Origin: Artocarpus heterophyllus | Lineage: Eukaryota; Streptophyta; Magnoliopsida; Rosales; Moraceae | NCBI GenBank assembly: GCA_025403435.1 | Contig: CM046350.1 | Location: 31,339,346-31,403,345 of the forward strand | DNA: 64,000 nt | Direction: 5' to 3' | In this document: positions 44,930-56,266 of the stretch, one piece after another | How positions within the stretch are numbered: the stretch's first letter is position 1 | Layout: each line of letters begins with the position of its first letter | Notes under the pieces: model-generated | Database searches by the model: none | What the model saw: only the letters and a program-made list of their open reading frames with translations | Told to the model about the DNA's origin: nothing | Made by a program: the position numbers and the translations under genes

Positions 44930-46952
44930 TGTTAGACATGTATGCCCTAAGGAGTAAAAATGTAATAAGTTTTTGGAGACATTTTTATCAATAAAGAATT
45001 TATTTATTGTTTATATACCAAATCTTGTCCTCTTTACGTTCATATTTGTTGAATGTATGTTAAGCAAACAAAAGTCTAAGACTATTGGTCTAAACCTTTA
45101 AGAATTGGGGATATGATGGACAAATTATGCGAAAGACACGATTCTTAAAGTGACGGTCTAAATCATAAGATCCACAATCAAGGGAAAAAGTTGGGCGCTT
45201 TATTCATATAAAGATTGTTATGTTATCTATATCCCTATTAGGAGATGGTTTGTCTTGACCATCGGAGGTGGACTTCGTGAATAGAAACATTGACACATTA
45301 TCGTAGGTGACGATGTGTTGGATCAGGACATAAAGTGAATTGATTTGGATTAATAATTTTGTCTCTGCAAATCGATTCACTTTAGACAATCATTTGTATT
45401 GTATCTCAATCCTTAGATGAATAGTAGGCCTGTTGTCTTGACTTGTGTCTTTTGATGTACCAAAACGTAACACCCACATCTTAATAGTGGTATGCATGCC
45501 GGTACGTTGGACTCTTGATAGCATAGACCTGTTATTCATAGATATGGAATCCATAGCTCCTCTTTAGGAGTAGTTATATCCTTTTATATGCATTATTCTG
45601 TAATTGGAAAACTAGAGCGCTTAACCATTTAGATACATAGGTGTAACATAATGGTATACTGTCTTTGGATGTTAAGTTTTTCGATGGTGAGATAATGGAA
45701 TGTAAGATAAAAATAATCAGGAATGTAAGACAGAACTTGTCCTTAAGTCGATTATAGATCATCCGATGGGGATACAATACACTATGATATGTCATGGAGA
45801 CTTAGCTATACGGGCTTCGTAATTCTATGTAGTTCGAGAATGCAGCTCCAAGCTTTTACTAGAGTAGCGTTGGAGTTGATAATTATGAAATGTATATCTA
45901 GGATATTAGGTTTTGTAATTATCGGGAGCTTGAACTATATAGGTCCATTTGGTCCCCTTTGCTAGCTCACAAAATCCTGTAACGATACGACATGCTTTTC
46001 TAATAATTGTTGACTTATATCAGATTTATTAGATTGGTAGAAATTCGGAAGTATCAAATAATTCACGTTCATTTATCGGTTGAATTAATTTTGTGATAAA
46101 ATTAATTCAAGATAAACTTGTTAAATTATTGGGATCGGATAATTCTTGTCTATTTATTAGTTGATTTAATTTTGTATAAATTAAATCAAGATAAACTTGT
46201 AGAATTATTAGGAATTCATTTATTTTCCTAGAGATTATCTAGATAAAGTTGTTTTAATTAGATAACTTCTCCATTGGGTTATTTGAATTAAAATTGAGAC
46301 TTTATCCTATAGAATCTCGGGTGAAAAATAAAAGATTTACTGAGATTTTTTTTTTGGCAGTTCGGCATGTCGATCATCAAGTTCGGCCTACCAATGGGCA
46401 AGTTCAGCCTGTCGATTAGGCAGATCGGCCAACCGATGTGCAAAAAAAAGATCACATGTTTTTATACGGATTTCGTCAGATATTGATCCAAATTTGATTC
46501 TGATTTGAATTTTTTAGACCTTATCTGATAAGGACTAACCCTAGACCCAACCTCTATAAATAGGGAGTGAGTCTCATAAGTTATTCAGATCAATTGAGAG
46601 ATTAAAAGTGATACTCTACTAGTGAGAATCTGAAACTCCCTGAGAGCTCTTGTTCATAAATCACGAACACTAGCTTTGGGTTCTCTTAATTGGTTGGAAG
46701 GAGAGTCATTTGGTGAAAGAGCTGTACGTGTGAGCCCACACTCATTTCGATCGTGGATAGAGAATAGCAAAGAAGACTAGTTGGTTGAGGCTCTTCTGGA
46801 ACGTTACTTCTCTTCATAGATTACGGGAGTTCTTCGGCATTCAAAGGTTAGTAATATCCGATTAATTTATGCATATAGCATGTCAAACTTGTGTTTTAGA
46901 AAATACAATGATGTAAAATTTTTAAAATTTTGCTGTGTACTATTTTCCAACA
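44930..46952 (+). repeat. 5' LTR of CopA
   Basis: 2023 bp, TGTTAGACATGTATGCCC ... TATTTTCCAACA, same family as 1476-3506. TATAAATAG at 46555-46563 is the likely TATA box. Confidence 0.95.
46555..46563 (+). promoter_or_regulatory. TATA box in the CopA 5' LTR
   Basis: TATAAATAG followed by GGGAGTGAGTCTCA; conserved in the 3' LTR (54220-54228). Probable retroelement promoter. Confidence 0.6.
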
Positions 46953-46954
46953 AT

Positions 46955-46967
46955 TGGTATTAGAGCC
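46955..46967 (+). other. CopA primer-binding site (tRNA-iMet)
   Basis: TGGTATTAGAGCC, one C-to-T change from the initiator-tRNA-Met site, two bases after the LTR. Confidence 0.9.
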
Positions 46968-48592
46968 ATGTTTTTACGTAAATTTACGAGTTTGTGATCA
47001 TGCTATATGTATAAATTATGTGATCTTGATCTCTCCTATGCTTGAATTTAATTTTATAGAGAGTTGGCACTCTAGGTTTTTATATATTGTCATGGATTAT
47101 ATGGTAAATATTTATTAATTAATTATAGTTGATTAAATTATTATTTAATAATTAATTAATTAATTTATGCCGATTATGGTTCCTTAGAGGTTAGAATGTG
47201 TATCTAGGTTTTTCATGTAATTAGATGGCGAAGGTTAGAATGTGTATCTAGGTTTTTCATGTAATTAGATGACGAACTATCATCTTCGTCTAGGAATTAT
47301 TATGTAATTTTAAATTTATAAGAATTTTGTAATTAATAAATCATTCAAAGAAGATAGATCTAGAAGCAGATCTAGAAGATAGATGATGGTGCTCCCAAGT
47401 ATTTCTTGAGTCTCTAATTTTATGTTTTTGAATTGTTGAAAATAAAATTGATGAATTGCATTAAAAAATTATATTTTTTGGAAAAGGTGATTTTTGCTAG
47501 GTTGGCATGTCGAACTCTCCAGTTCGGCAGGCTGGACAAGAGGTACAGTGGGGTAGAAATAAGGTGGCTCTAGTGGCAGGCCAATCTGTGAAGATCGACA
47601 GGCCAATGCATGGCCGGCAGGCCGATCATACAGATCGGCTTACCAGCAAAGAGCTAGAAATTTTTCCAGAAAAGGGATAGTTTTTCAATGCAGTTTTAAT
47701 TTTATTTTTGGGACAATTCTGAGAAACATTAAATTTGGATATGACCGAAAATATGAAGTATTCGATACATACAGGATTGAGGACTTACGAATGGGCATTA
47801 CGTGAAGAATGATACTGCTTGGAGATTTAAGGATGAAGGATCGATAATATGTTTCGATTATTCTCTTGTAATCTTTGTTTTCTATTCTCTAGGGTGGAAC
47901 CATAATATTACAGTTATTATTGTTTTGCTTGAAGCTTTGCTTGATTGCTTTGCTTGTATGCATTATAATATGATTTCCATGTATATTGATAACATGCCAT
48001 ATAGAATAGGGAGTGCCGCTTATATTAAAATTGTTCATGCATGTCTCTTAAACTAAAACCTTGATTTCAAAAGATTGAGTGGGAGAAGGTTTTCGAAGAG
48101 AGGACCTAAGGCCTCCATCGTTGGTCCATAGGAAGAACATGGTGGTCCTAACCCCTAGGAAGAGATTTCTATCATGTACCAGATTGGATCTCTAAGAGGA
48201 TAAGGTATTTTAACATGATTTATGGTTGCACACCCCTAGGTGGTGATTATAAATCATGGATAAAATATTGAAACGATGGTTATACACTCACGTTAATTTT
48301 ATTATTAACCTCCCCTAGGAGCTCTGTTAATAAAATTAATGGCCAAAGAAATGATTATTAATATATGCTGGATCATACGGGTCCTGGATGGCATATATTA
48401 ATTAGGAGGGCATCCGTGTTCTTGATTGAATTTGGCATGACTCCCCTAGGAGCTTGTTCAATTCTGAGTTAGGAATTATCGTTGTAAGGTTGTGATATTT
48501 TCAAAGTTTTGACACATAAACACATTTGTATGTTTTTACATGATTTTGTTATCTTACTAAATTATTATGATATGTTTGCTTATGTTTGGTAT
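46968..48592 (+). other. CopA leader region
   Basis: About 1.6 kb without coding sense. Holds a 44-bp tandem duplication (47189-47276, unit GGTTAGAATGTGTATCTAGG...), a GC-richer stretch at 47510-47650, and a set of inverted repeats with the octamer CCCCTAGG (48130-48470). Confidence 0.75.
48137..48462 (+). other. CopA leader hairpins with CCCCTAGG loops
   Basis: CCCCTAGG occurs at 48152, 48233, 48312 and 48443. The second sits between perfect 10-bp arms (CATGATTTAT 48214-48223, ATAAATCATG 48249-48258). The third sits between about 14-bp arms with a 3-base bulge (48293-48309, 48326-48339). The first and fourth have only short arms (5-6 bp). A further perfect 12-bp hairpin without the octamer is at 48357-48368/48391-48402. 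Confidence 0.8.
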
Positions 48593-49543
48593 ATGATTCT
48601 TTATTGTAGATTAAAAATATCTAAAAACGTTTTATCTTCGATACTTGACAAAAACCTATTAACCGGAGAGAATTATAATGATTGGAAATGAAACCTGGAT
48701 ATCATCCTCTCCTTTGAGAAACTAAAATTTATGCTGACAATCCCTTGCCCTCTCGAGCCTACGGGAGATTCCACCAATGAACAATTCCAAGCGTATGATT
48801 GCTGGAAAGATGCAAACAATTAGGCCTGCTGCTATGTTATGGCCAACATGAATAACGTGCTACAGGCTTAACATGAAGATTATGAGACTACAAAGCAGAT
48901 CTTGGATAATCTTGAAGACATGTTTGGAGAACAGGCCATAACAAAGCGGCAAGGGGCGCTTCGAAAACTTCTTAACTATAAACAGAGGCCAAGGACATCT
49001 GTAAAAGAGCACATGATGTTGATCATGGGTTACCTCGCTGAGGCTCAAACCAATGGAGCCGACATTGATGCTGAAACTCAGATGACTATGGTCTTTGAGA
49101 CTCTGTCAAAGGAATTTATTCCGTTTAGAGCTACTTTCAATTTGAGCAATAGGCAGGATATGACCTTAACATAATTAATGAAACAGTTACAAGAGTTCGA
49201 ACTACTGATCAGGGAGTCTTCTACGGGTGGAGAGGCCAATTTGGTAGCTGCTTTTGGTTCTAATCCCAACTCTGGGAATGGAAAGAGGCAACAGACCAAA
49301 AATGGGAAGTCTTCTGTTCCTGCTAACAACAAGAGCAAGAAGAAGAAGAAAAAGAAGAACCCAAAGAAGCTTAAGTGCTTCTTCTGCGGGAAGGTCGGGC
49401 ACATAAAGAAGCATTGCAAGAACTTCCTTTCCAAAGGAGGTAGGTGTGATCTTCTGTATTTAGAAACTTGTTTGGTTGAAGAATCCAATGACATTTACGT
49501 TATAGATTCCGGTGCAACTAATCACGTTTGTGTTTCCCTATAG
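48593..49543 (+). pseudogene. CopA gag and start of protease
   Basis: Reads ILDKNLLTGENYNDWK, then in-frame stops: TGA at 48689-48691 (expected Arg), and two more near 48822 and 48869. It continues ILDNLEDMFGEQ, SVKEHMMLIMGYLAEAQTNG, MTLT and a TAA at 49172-49174. A Lys run precedes an intact zinc knuckle CFFCGKVGHIKKHC (about 49377-49418). The protease site VIDSGATNHVC is at about 49500-49530, then TAG at 49541-49543. The exact start is not certain because the frame is open further upstream. Confidence 0.88.
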
Positions 49544-50800
49544 GGGTTCAAAGAAACGAGAAGTCTGCTACATGAAGACTTCACGCTTTGGATGGGCGAT
49601 GGATCCTTGGTCTTAGCGGAAGCAGTGGGAGATGCCCATTTTTATTTTGATAATTATAGGAATTTAATTTTGCGAGATTGATTTTATGTTCCTAAATTTA
49701 AAAGAAATTTAATTTCTATAGCTTGTTTATTTAAAGACTCCTATTTGGTTTCTTTTAATGATAAAGTGGTGATTTGTAAAAACAAATCTTTTATCTACCC
49801 TAGATGGATGCAAAATAATCTATATTTTATCAAACCTAAGATGGACTTATTGCTTAATGCTGAGATGAATGATAATAACTCTAAAAAACTTAAAACTTCT
49901 CACTCTAATAAGACTTATCTTTGGCATTTGCGCCTCAGTCATATTAACCTGAATGGGATTCAAAGGTTGGTAAGGGATGGACTTTTAAGTCACTTAAAGG
50001 TGGAATCTATACCTCAATGTGAATCTTGTTTAGAGGGTAAAATGACCAAAAGACCATACGGGTCTAAGGGCAATAGAACCGAAGGGGCTCTAGAACTTGT
50101 GCATAGTGATGTTTACAGACCAATGAACATCCGAGCATGAGGAGGGTATGAGTACTTTGTCACTTTTATTGACAATTACTCAAGTTATGGGTATGTGTAC
50201 CTGATGCACCACAAAAGCAAAATTTTTGACAAGTTCAGGGAGTTTTAAGCTAAAGTAGAAAAACAATTGGGTAGACCCATAAAGGCACTTCGATCCGATC
50301 GAGGTGGGGAGTACCTTTCTAAAGAGTTCTTGGGACACTTATTAGAGAATGGAATTTTATCCCATTTGACTGCGCCAGGCACTCCGCAGCAGAATGTCAT
50401 AGCGGAGAGAAGAAATAGGACTTTATTGGACATGGTAAGGTACATGATGAGTTATTTATCATTGCCTTTATCCTTTTGGGGATATGCACTACAAACCGCA
50501 TGTTATCATTTGAACAATGTGCCTTCAAAATCGGTCCCTAAAACTCCTCACGAGTTATGGACGGGAAGGAAGACATCCTTAAACCATATTAGCATATGGG
50601 GATGTCTGGCTCATGTCCTGTTTAAGGATGCAAATAAGTTGGAAGCATGTTTTTAAGTTTGCGTGTTTGTAGGATATCGAAAAGGGACTAAAGGGGGTTA
50701 TTTCTATAACCCAAAGGTAAACAAAGTCATGGTTTCAACTAATGCAACTTTCCTTGAGGAGAGTTACATGGACGACTTTAAACCTTGAAGCAAAGTGGTG
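49544..50800 (+). pseudogene. CopA protease end and integrase
   Basis: Same frame: FYVPKFKRNLISIACLF, then the integrase zinc finger LWHLRLSHINLNGIQRLV ... CESCLEGKM, and the core HSDVYRPMN, YFVTFIDNYSSYGYVYLMHH, SDRGGEY and [26 protein letters not shown] and FVGYRKGTKGGYFYNP close it. Stops occur at about 49680, 50138-50140 (TGA for Arg), 50246, 50654-50656 and 50786. DDE residues are kept. Confidence 0.9.
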
Positions 50801-52573
50801 CTTGAGGAGTTAAAGAGTGATCCAATCACTCTGGAGGTTCCAAATGAAACCGTTCCGATCAATGTAGAAAAATCAAATGAACCTGAACAACAACCTAAGG
50901 GGCTTCGGCATAGTGGGAGGATTGGGCGTCAACCTGAGAGGTATATGTTCAATGGGGAGGTCTTCTTGGCTGAATCAGATGAACATGATAGGGATCCTTA
51001 TACTTATGCAGAGGCTATGGAGGATGTTGATTCAAAACTCTGGATAGAGGCCATGAACATAGAGATGAAGTCTATGGAGACTAATCAGGTTTGGGAACTT
51101 ATGGATCTTCCCGAAGGGGTAAAACCCATAGGGCGTAAGTGGATCTACAAGCGGAAAAGAGGAGTGGATGGAAAGGTCGAAACATTTAAGGTTAGACTGG
51201 TAGCTAAGGGCTATACGCAAAAGGAAGGAATCAATTACGAGGAAACCTTTTTGCTTGTAGCCATGCTTAAGTCTATCTAGATTCTCTTGTCCATAGCTAC
51301 CGCTCTCAACTATGAGATTTGGCAAATGGTTTTCAAGGCGGCTTTTCTAAATGGCTATCTTGATGAGTCTATTTATATGGAACAACTAGACAGGTTCAAG
51401 GTCAAGAGTCAAGAGGGTAAGGTTTGTAAGTTGCTAAAGTCAATTTATGGACTTAAGTAGGCTTCCCGTTCTTGGAACATAAGATTTGATTAGGTGATCA
51501 AGACTTATGGGCTTTCATAAAATGTGGATGAGCCCTGTGTTTACAAACACATTAAGGATGAGAAGGTGGTTTTTCTACTACTCTATGTAGATGACATTCT
51601 ACTGATTGGCAATGATATTTGGGCGTTGTCATTGGTCAAATTATGGTTGACCAAGCAGTTTGAGATGAAGGACTTGGGTGAGGCTAATTTTGTTCTCGGT
51701 ATTCAGATTTTTCAGGATAGGAAGAACAAAATGATAGCTTTGTCCCACGCTGGTTACATAGATAAAATTCTCAAGAGGTTTGCAATACAGGATTCCAAGA
51801 AAGTTAGGCAACCACCTAGGTCTGGAATTACTCTTTCTAAGAAAGACTCTCCAAAGTCAGATGAAGAATGAGAATATATTAAGAAGGTGCCTTATGCTTC
51901 GGTAGTGGATAGTCTCATGTATGCCATGCTTTGCACACGACTAGATATTTGTTATGCGATCAGGATTGTAAGTCGATTTCAGGCGGATCCAAGACCAAAC
52001 CACTGGGTTGTGGTTAAGTATATTTTTAAGTACCTGAGAAAGACTCGAGGGTATATGCTTGTGTATTCGGGTGAGGACTTGACTCCTCTAGGATATACCA
52101 ACTTGGATTTTCAAACCTGTTTGGATTCTAGGAAATTGACTTTAGGTTTTGTGTTTACTCTGGGCAGCGGTGCCATCAATTGGAGAAGTGTGAAGCAAGA
52201 TTGCACTTTGGATTCAACGATGGAGGCCAAGTATGTGGCAGGTAGTGATGTTTCAAAAGAAGCAGTGTGGCTCCGCAAGTTGCTTGAGGATCTTGAGGTA
52301 GTTCTTGGTATCGATAAGGCGGTATCACTATACTGTGATAACAGTGCAGCGGTAGCTAATGCTAAAGAACCAAGATTTCACAAGAAGAGTAAGCATATTA
52401 ATCGGAAGTATCATATGATAAAGGACTTCATTGAAGGTGGGCATGTCACAGTGTGCAAGATCGTGTCAGAGGACAATTTAGTTGATCCATTTATGAAGAC
52501 ACTTACTGAGAGAGTCTTCGAGAGACATGTGGAAGCTATGGGGATGCGAGATTTATCATATTTACTCACTTAG
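50801..52573 (+). pseudogene. CopA reverse transcriptase and RNase H
   Basis: RT: WIEAMNIEMKSMETNQVWEL, KWIYKRKRGVDGKVETFKVR, KLLKSIYGLK, LLLYVDDILLIGND (YVDD intact). RNase H: GYTNLDFQTCLDSRKLTLGF (first Asp of the usual YTDSDF is Asn), MEAKYVAGS, YCDNSAAVANA, ending in TAG at 52571-52573. In-frame stops at 51278-51280, near 51458, 51491, 51518 and at 51869-51871, mostly where Gln, Arg or Lys is expected. No frameshift. Confidence 0.9.
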
Positions 52574-52588
52574 TCTAAGTGGGAGATT
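52573..52588 (+). other. CopA polypurine tract
   Basis: AAGTGGGAGAT (52578-52588) directly before the 3' LTR, same core as in CopB. Confidence 0.85.
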
Positions 52589-54617
52589 GTTAGACATGTA
52601 TGCCCTAAGGAGTAAAAATGTAATAAGTTTTTGGAGAGATTTTTATCAATACAGAATTTATTTATTATTTTTATACAAATCTTATCCTCTTTACGTTCAT
52701 ATTTGTTGAATGTATGTTGAGCAAACAAAAGTCTAAGACTATCGGTCTAAACCTTTAAGAGTTAGGCATATGATGGACAGATTATGCAGAAGACACGATT
52801 CTTAAGGTGACGGTCTAAATCATAAGATCCGCAATTAAGGGAATAAAGTTGGGCACTTTATTCATGTAAAGATTGTTATGTTGTCTATATCCCTATTGGG
52901 AGATGGTTTGTCTTGACCATCGGAGATGGACTCTGTGAATAGTAATATTAGCACATTGTCATAGGTGACGATGTGTTGGATCGGGACATAAAGTGAATTA
53001 ATTTTGATTAATAATTTCGTCTCTGCAAATCGATTCACTTTAGATAATTATTTGTATTGTATCTTAATCTTGAGATGAATAGTAGGCCCGTTGTCTTGAC
53101 TTGTGTCTTTTGATGTACCAAAGGGTGACACCCACATCTTAATAGTAGTATGCATGCTGGTACGTTAGAGGCATGAATCTTGATAGCGTAGACCTGTTAT
53201 TCATAGATATGGAATCCATAGCTCTTCTTTAGGAGTAGTGATATCCTCTTACATGCATTATCCTGCAATTGGAAAATTGGAGCGCTCAACCATTTGGATG
53301 CATAGGTGTAAACGAATGGTATACTATCTTTGGATGGTAAGTTTTTCGATGGTGAGATAATAGAATGTAAGATAAAAATAATTGGGAAGGTAAGACAGAA
53401 CTTGCCCTTAAAAGGATTATGGATCATCCTATGGGGATACGATACACTATAATATGTCATAAAGACTTAGCTATACGGGCTTTATAATTCTATGTGGTTC
53501 GAGAGTGCAGCTCCAAGCTTTTAGTGTAGTAGCGTTGGAGTTGATAATTATCAAATGTATATCTAGGACATTGGGTTTCATAATTATCAGAAGCTTGAAC
53601 TATATAGGTCTATTTGGTTCCCTTTACTAGCCACAAAATCCTGTAACGATACAATGTGCTTTTCCAATAATTAGTGACTTATGTCAGATTTATTAGATTG
53701 GTAGAAATTCAGAAGAATCAAATAATTCATGTTCGTTTATCGGTTGAATTAATTTTGTGATAAAGTTAATTTAAGATAAACTTGTTGAATTATTGGGATC
53801 GGATAATTCTTGTCTGTTTGTCAGTTGATTTAATTTTCAATAAATTTAATCAAGATAAACTTGTAGAATTATTAGGAATTCATTTATTTTCCTAGAGATT
53901 ATCTAGATAAAGTTGTTTTAATTAGATAACTTCTCCATTGGGTTATTTGAATTAAAACTAAGACTTTATTTTATAGAATCTCGGGTAGAAAATAAAAGAT
54001 TCGCTGAGTTTTTTTTTTCAGTAGTTCGGCATACTGATCATCAAGTTCGGACTGCCGATGGGCAAGTTCTGCTTGCTGATTAGGCAGATCGGCCAGCCGA
54101 TGCGCGAAAAAAAAGATCACGTGTTTTTACACGATTTTCATCAGATATTGATCCGAATTTAATTTTGATTCAAATTTTTGAGATCTTATCTGATAAGGAC
54201 TGACCCTAGACCCAACCTCTATAAATAGGGAGTAAGTCTCATAAGTTATTCAGAACAATTGAGAGATTAAGAGTGATACTATGCTGGTGAGAATCTGAAA
54301 CTCCTTGAGAGCTATTGTTCACAAATCACGAACACTAGCTTTGGGTTCTCTCAATTTGTTGGAAGGAGAGTCACCTAGTGGAAGAGCTGTATGTGTGAGC
54401 CCACACTCACTCCGATCGTGGATAGAGAATAGCAAAGAAGACCAGTTGGTTGAGGCTCTTCTGAAACGTTACTTCTCTTCATAGATTACAGGAGTTCTTC
54501 GGCATTCAAAGGTTAGTAAGATCCGGTTAATTTATGCATATAGCATGTCAAACTTGTGTTTTGGAAAATACTCTGATATAAATTTTTAAAATTTCGCTGC
54601 ATACTATTTTTGTAACA
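52589..54617 (+). repeat. 3' LTR of CopA
   Basis: 2029 bp, TGTTAGACATG ... TTTTTGTAACA; the TSD AGGTC follows at 54618-54622. The last bases (GTAACA) differ from the 5' LTR (CCAACA). Confidence 0.95.
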
Positions 54618-56266
54618 AGGTCTGCAATCGAAGGAATAAAGTTGGGCCCTTTATTCATGTTAAGATTGTTATATTGTCTACATCCCTAACATGAGTGACT
54701 CATCTTGGTCATCAGAGTGGGACTCCACGAGTAGAAATATTGGTATATTGTCATAGGTGATGATATACTAGGTCAAGACAAAAGTTGAATTGACTCAATG
54801 AATAATTCTGTATGTTTTCATCAATTCATTTTTTATAATCATATGTTCTAAATCTTAATCTTGAAATGAATTAATGGTCCCATATTCTTGATTTGTGTCT
54901 TTTGATATACCAAAGGGTGACATCCTGAATTAGATGACGATAGCATACCAGTACGTTAGAGACATGACTTGTGATTGATGTAGATTTGCTTTTCATACAT
55001 ATAAAATCTATAGCTTTTTTATAAAGTTAGTGATATTCTCTTTTAAGCATTATCCTATAATTAGAAGACTAGTAGAACTCAACCATTTGGATACATAGGT
55101 GTAACCGAATAGTATACTATTTATCAATAGTAAGTATTCATATGGTGAGATAATAGAACATAAGATGAAAATAATCAGAAAGGTAAAATAGAATTTATAC
55201 TTAAGCTGATTATAAATATCCTATGGGGATGTTATGCATTATGATATGTCATGAGCGATTAGCTTATTAGAGCTTCGTAATTTTATATAGTTCAAGAGTG
55301 CAACTCTAAGCTTTTAGTGAAATAGCGTTAGAGTTGATAATTATAATATATACATATATATATATACATGAGATATGTTATTTTATAATTATAGAAGCTT
55401 GATCTATATATATTCATCAGGCCCCGCTCATAATAATTCTTGTAACGATACGGCATGTTTTTCTTACATATTGATGGCTTATATTAATTATTAGATTGGC
55501 TGAAATTCGATAGATTGGATTTAATAATTCATGTTGGTATATTGGTTGAATTAATTTTATGAATTAATTCAAAATAAACATGTTGAATTATTTGGATAAT
55601 ATTTTATTTGATATAGGATTATCTGTATGTGACTGTTTTAATTAGATAACTTCTTTATTATGTTACTTGAATTAAAACTAAGGCTCTATCTAAGATTCCC
55701 CTATGAAATAGGATATTCTGAGATTTCTAAATTATCGATCGATCGGCAAGCCAGTTGCTAGGTACGGCAGGCCAATGCCTTTAGTTTGGTAGGCTGATGC
55801 ACGAGTTTGGTAGACCAACTGTGCGAAAATCTTGATACATGTTTTTGATGTGTTTTTTATCAGAAGTTAATCTACACTCGAATTTTGAAACCTAATCTGA
55901 TAAGGATTAACCCCAAATTGAACCACCATATGAAAGGAAATATTTTTCATTGTTCCTCAGATCATTTGAGAAGTATAAAGAGAGTTTTCTAGTGAGAGAA
56001 ACTCTAAAAATCTCAGAGAGCTATTGTTCAACATCCGAAACCTTAGCTCTTAGTTTTCTCAAGTGGTTGGAAGGAGAGGTCACCAGAGGAAAAACTAAGG
56101 TTCTTCCAAGACGTTCTTATCTTGTTGAACTTTCTACAGTTTTCAGTCTACAAAAGAGGTACGTAAGATATTTTATTAATTTATGTACTTAGCATGTCAA
56201 ACTTGTTATTTGAAAAAAAACTTTGATTTAAAACTTTAAAATTTCACTACATATCATTTTCCAACA

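Larger units (their letters stand above)
44930..54617 (+). mobile_element. CopA: complete Ty1/copia retrotransposon
   Basis: 9688 bp: LTRs 44930-46952 and 52589-54617, PBS, 1.6-kb leader, Gag-Pol 48593-52573, PPT. The TSD AGGTC (44925-44929 and 54618-54622) is perfect. The LTRs differ at roughly 18-20 sites in the first 310 bp by eye. Gag-Pol is one frame with about 15 premature stops and no frameshift. The LTRs are unusually long for copia (about 2 kb). Confidence 0.96.
44688..56266 (+). repeat. Solo copia LTR (CopA-related), split by CopA
   Basis: The left piece 44688-44929 starts TGTCAGACTAGGTGCCCTGA; the right piece 54623-56266 ends TTTCCAACA. Joined, they make about 1.89 kb, similar throughout to CopA LTRs but clearly more diverged. 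The TSD GACTT is perfect (44683-44687 and 56267-56271). The inner CopA insertion has its own TSD. No internal copia domain belongs to this outer LTR. Confidence 0.92.
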
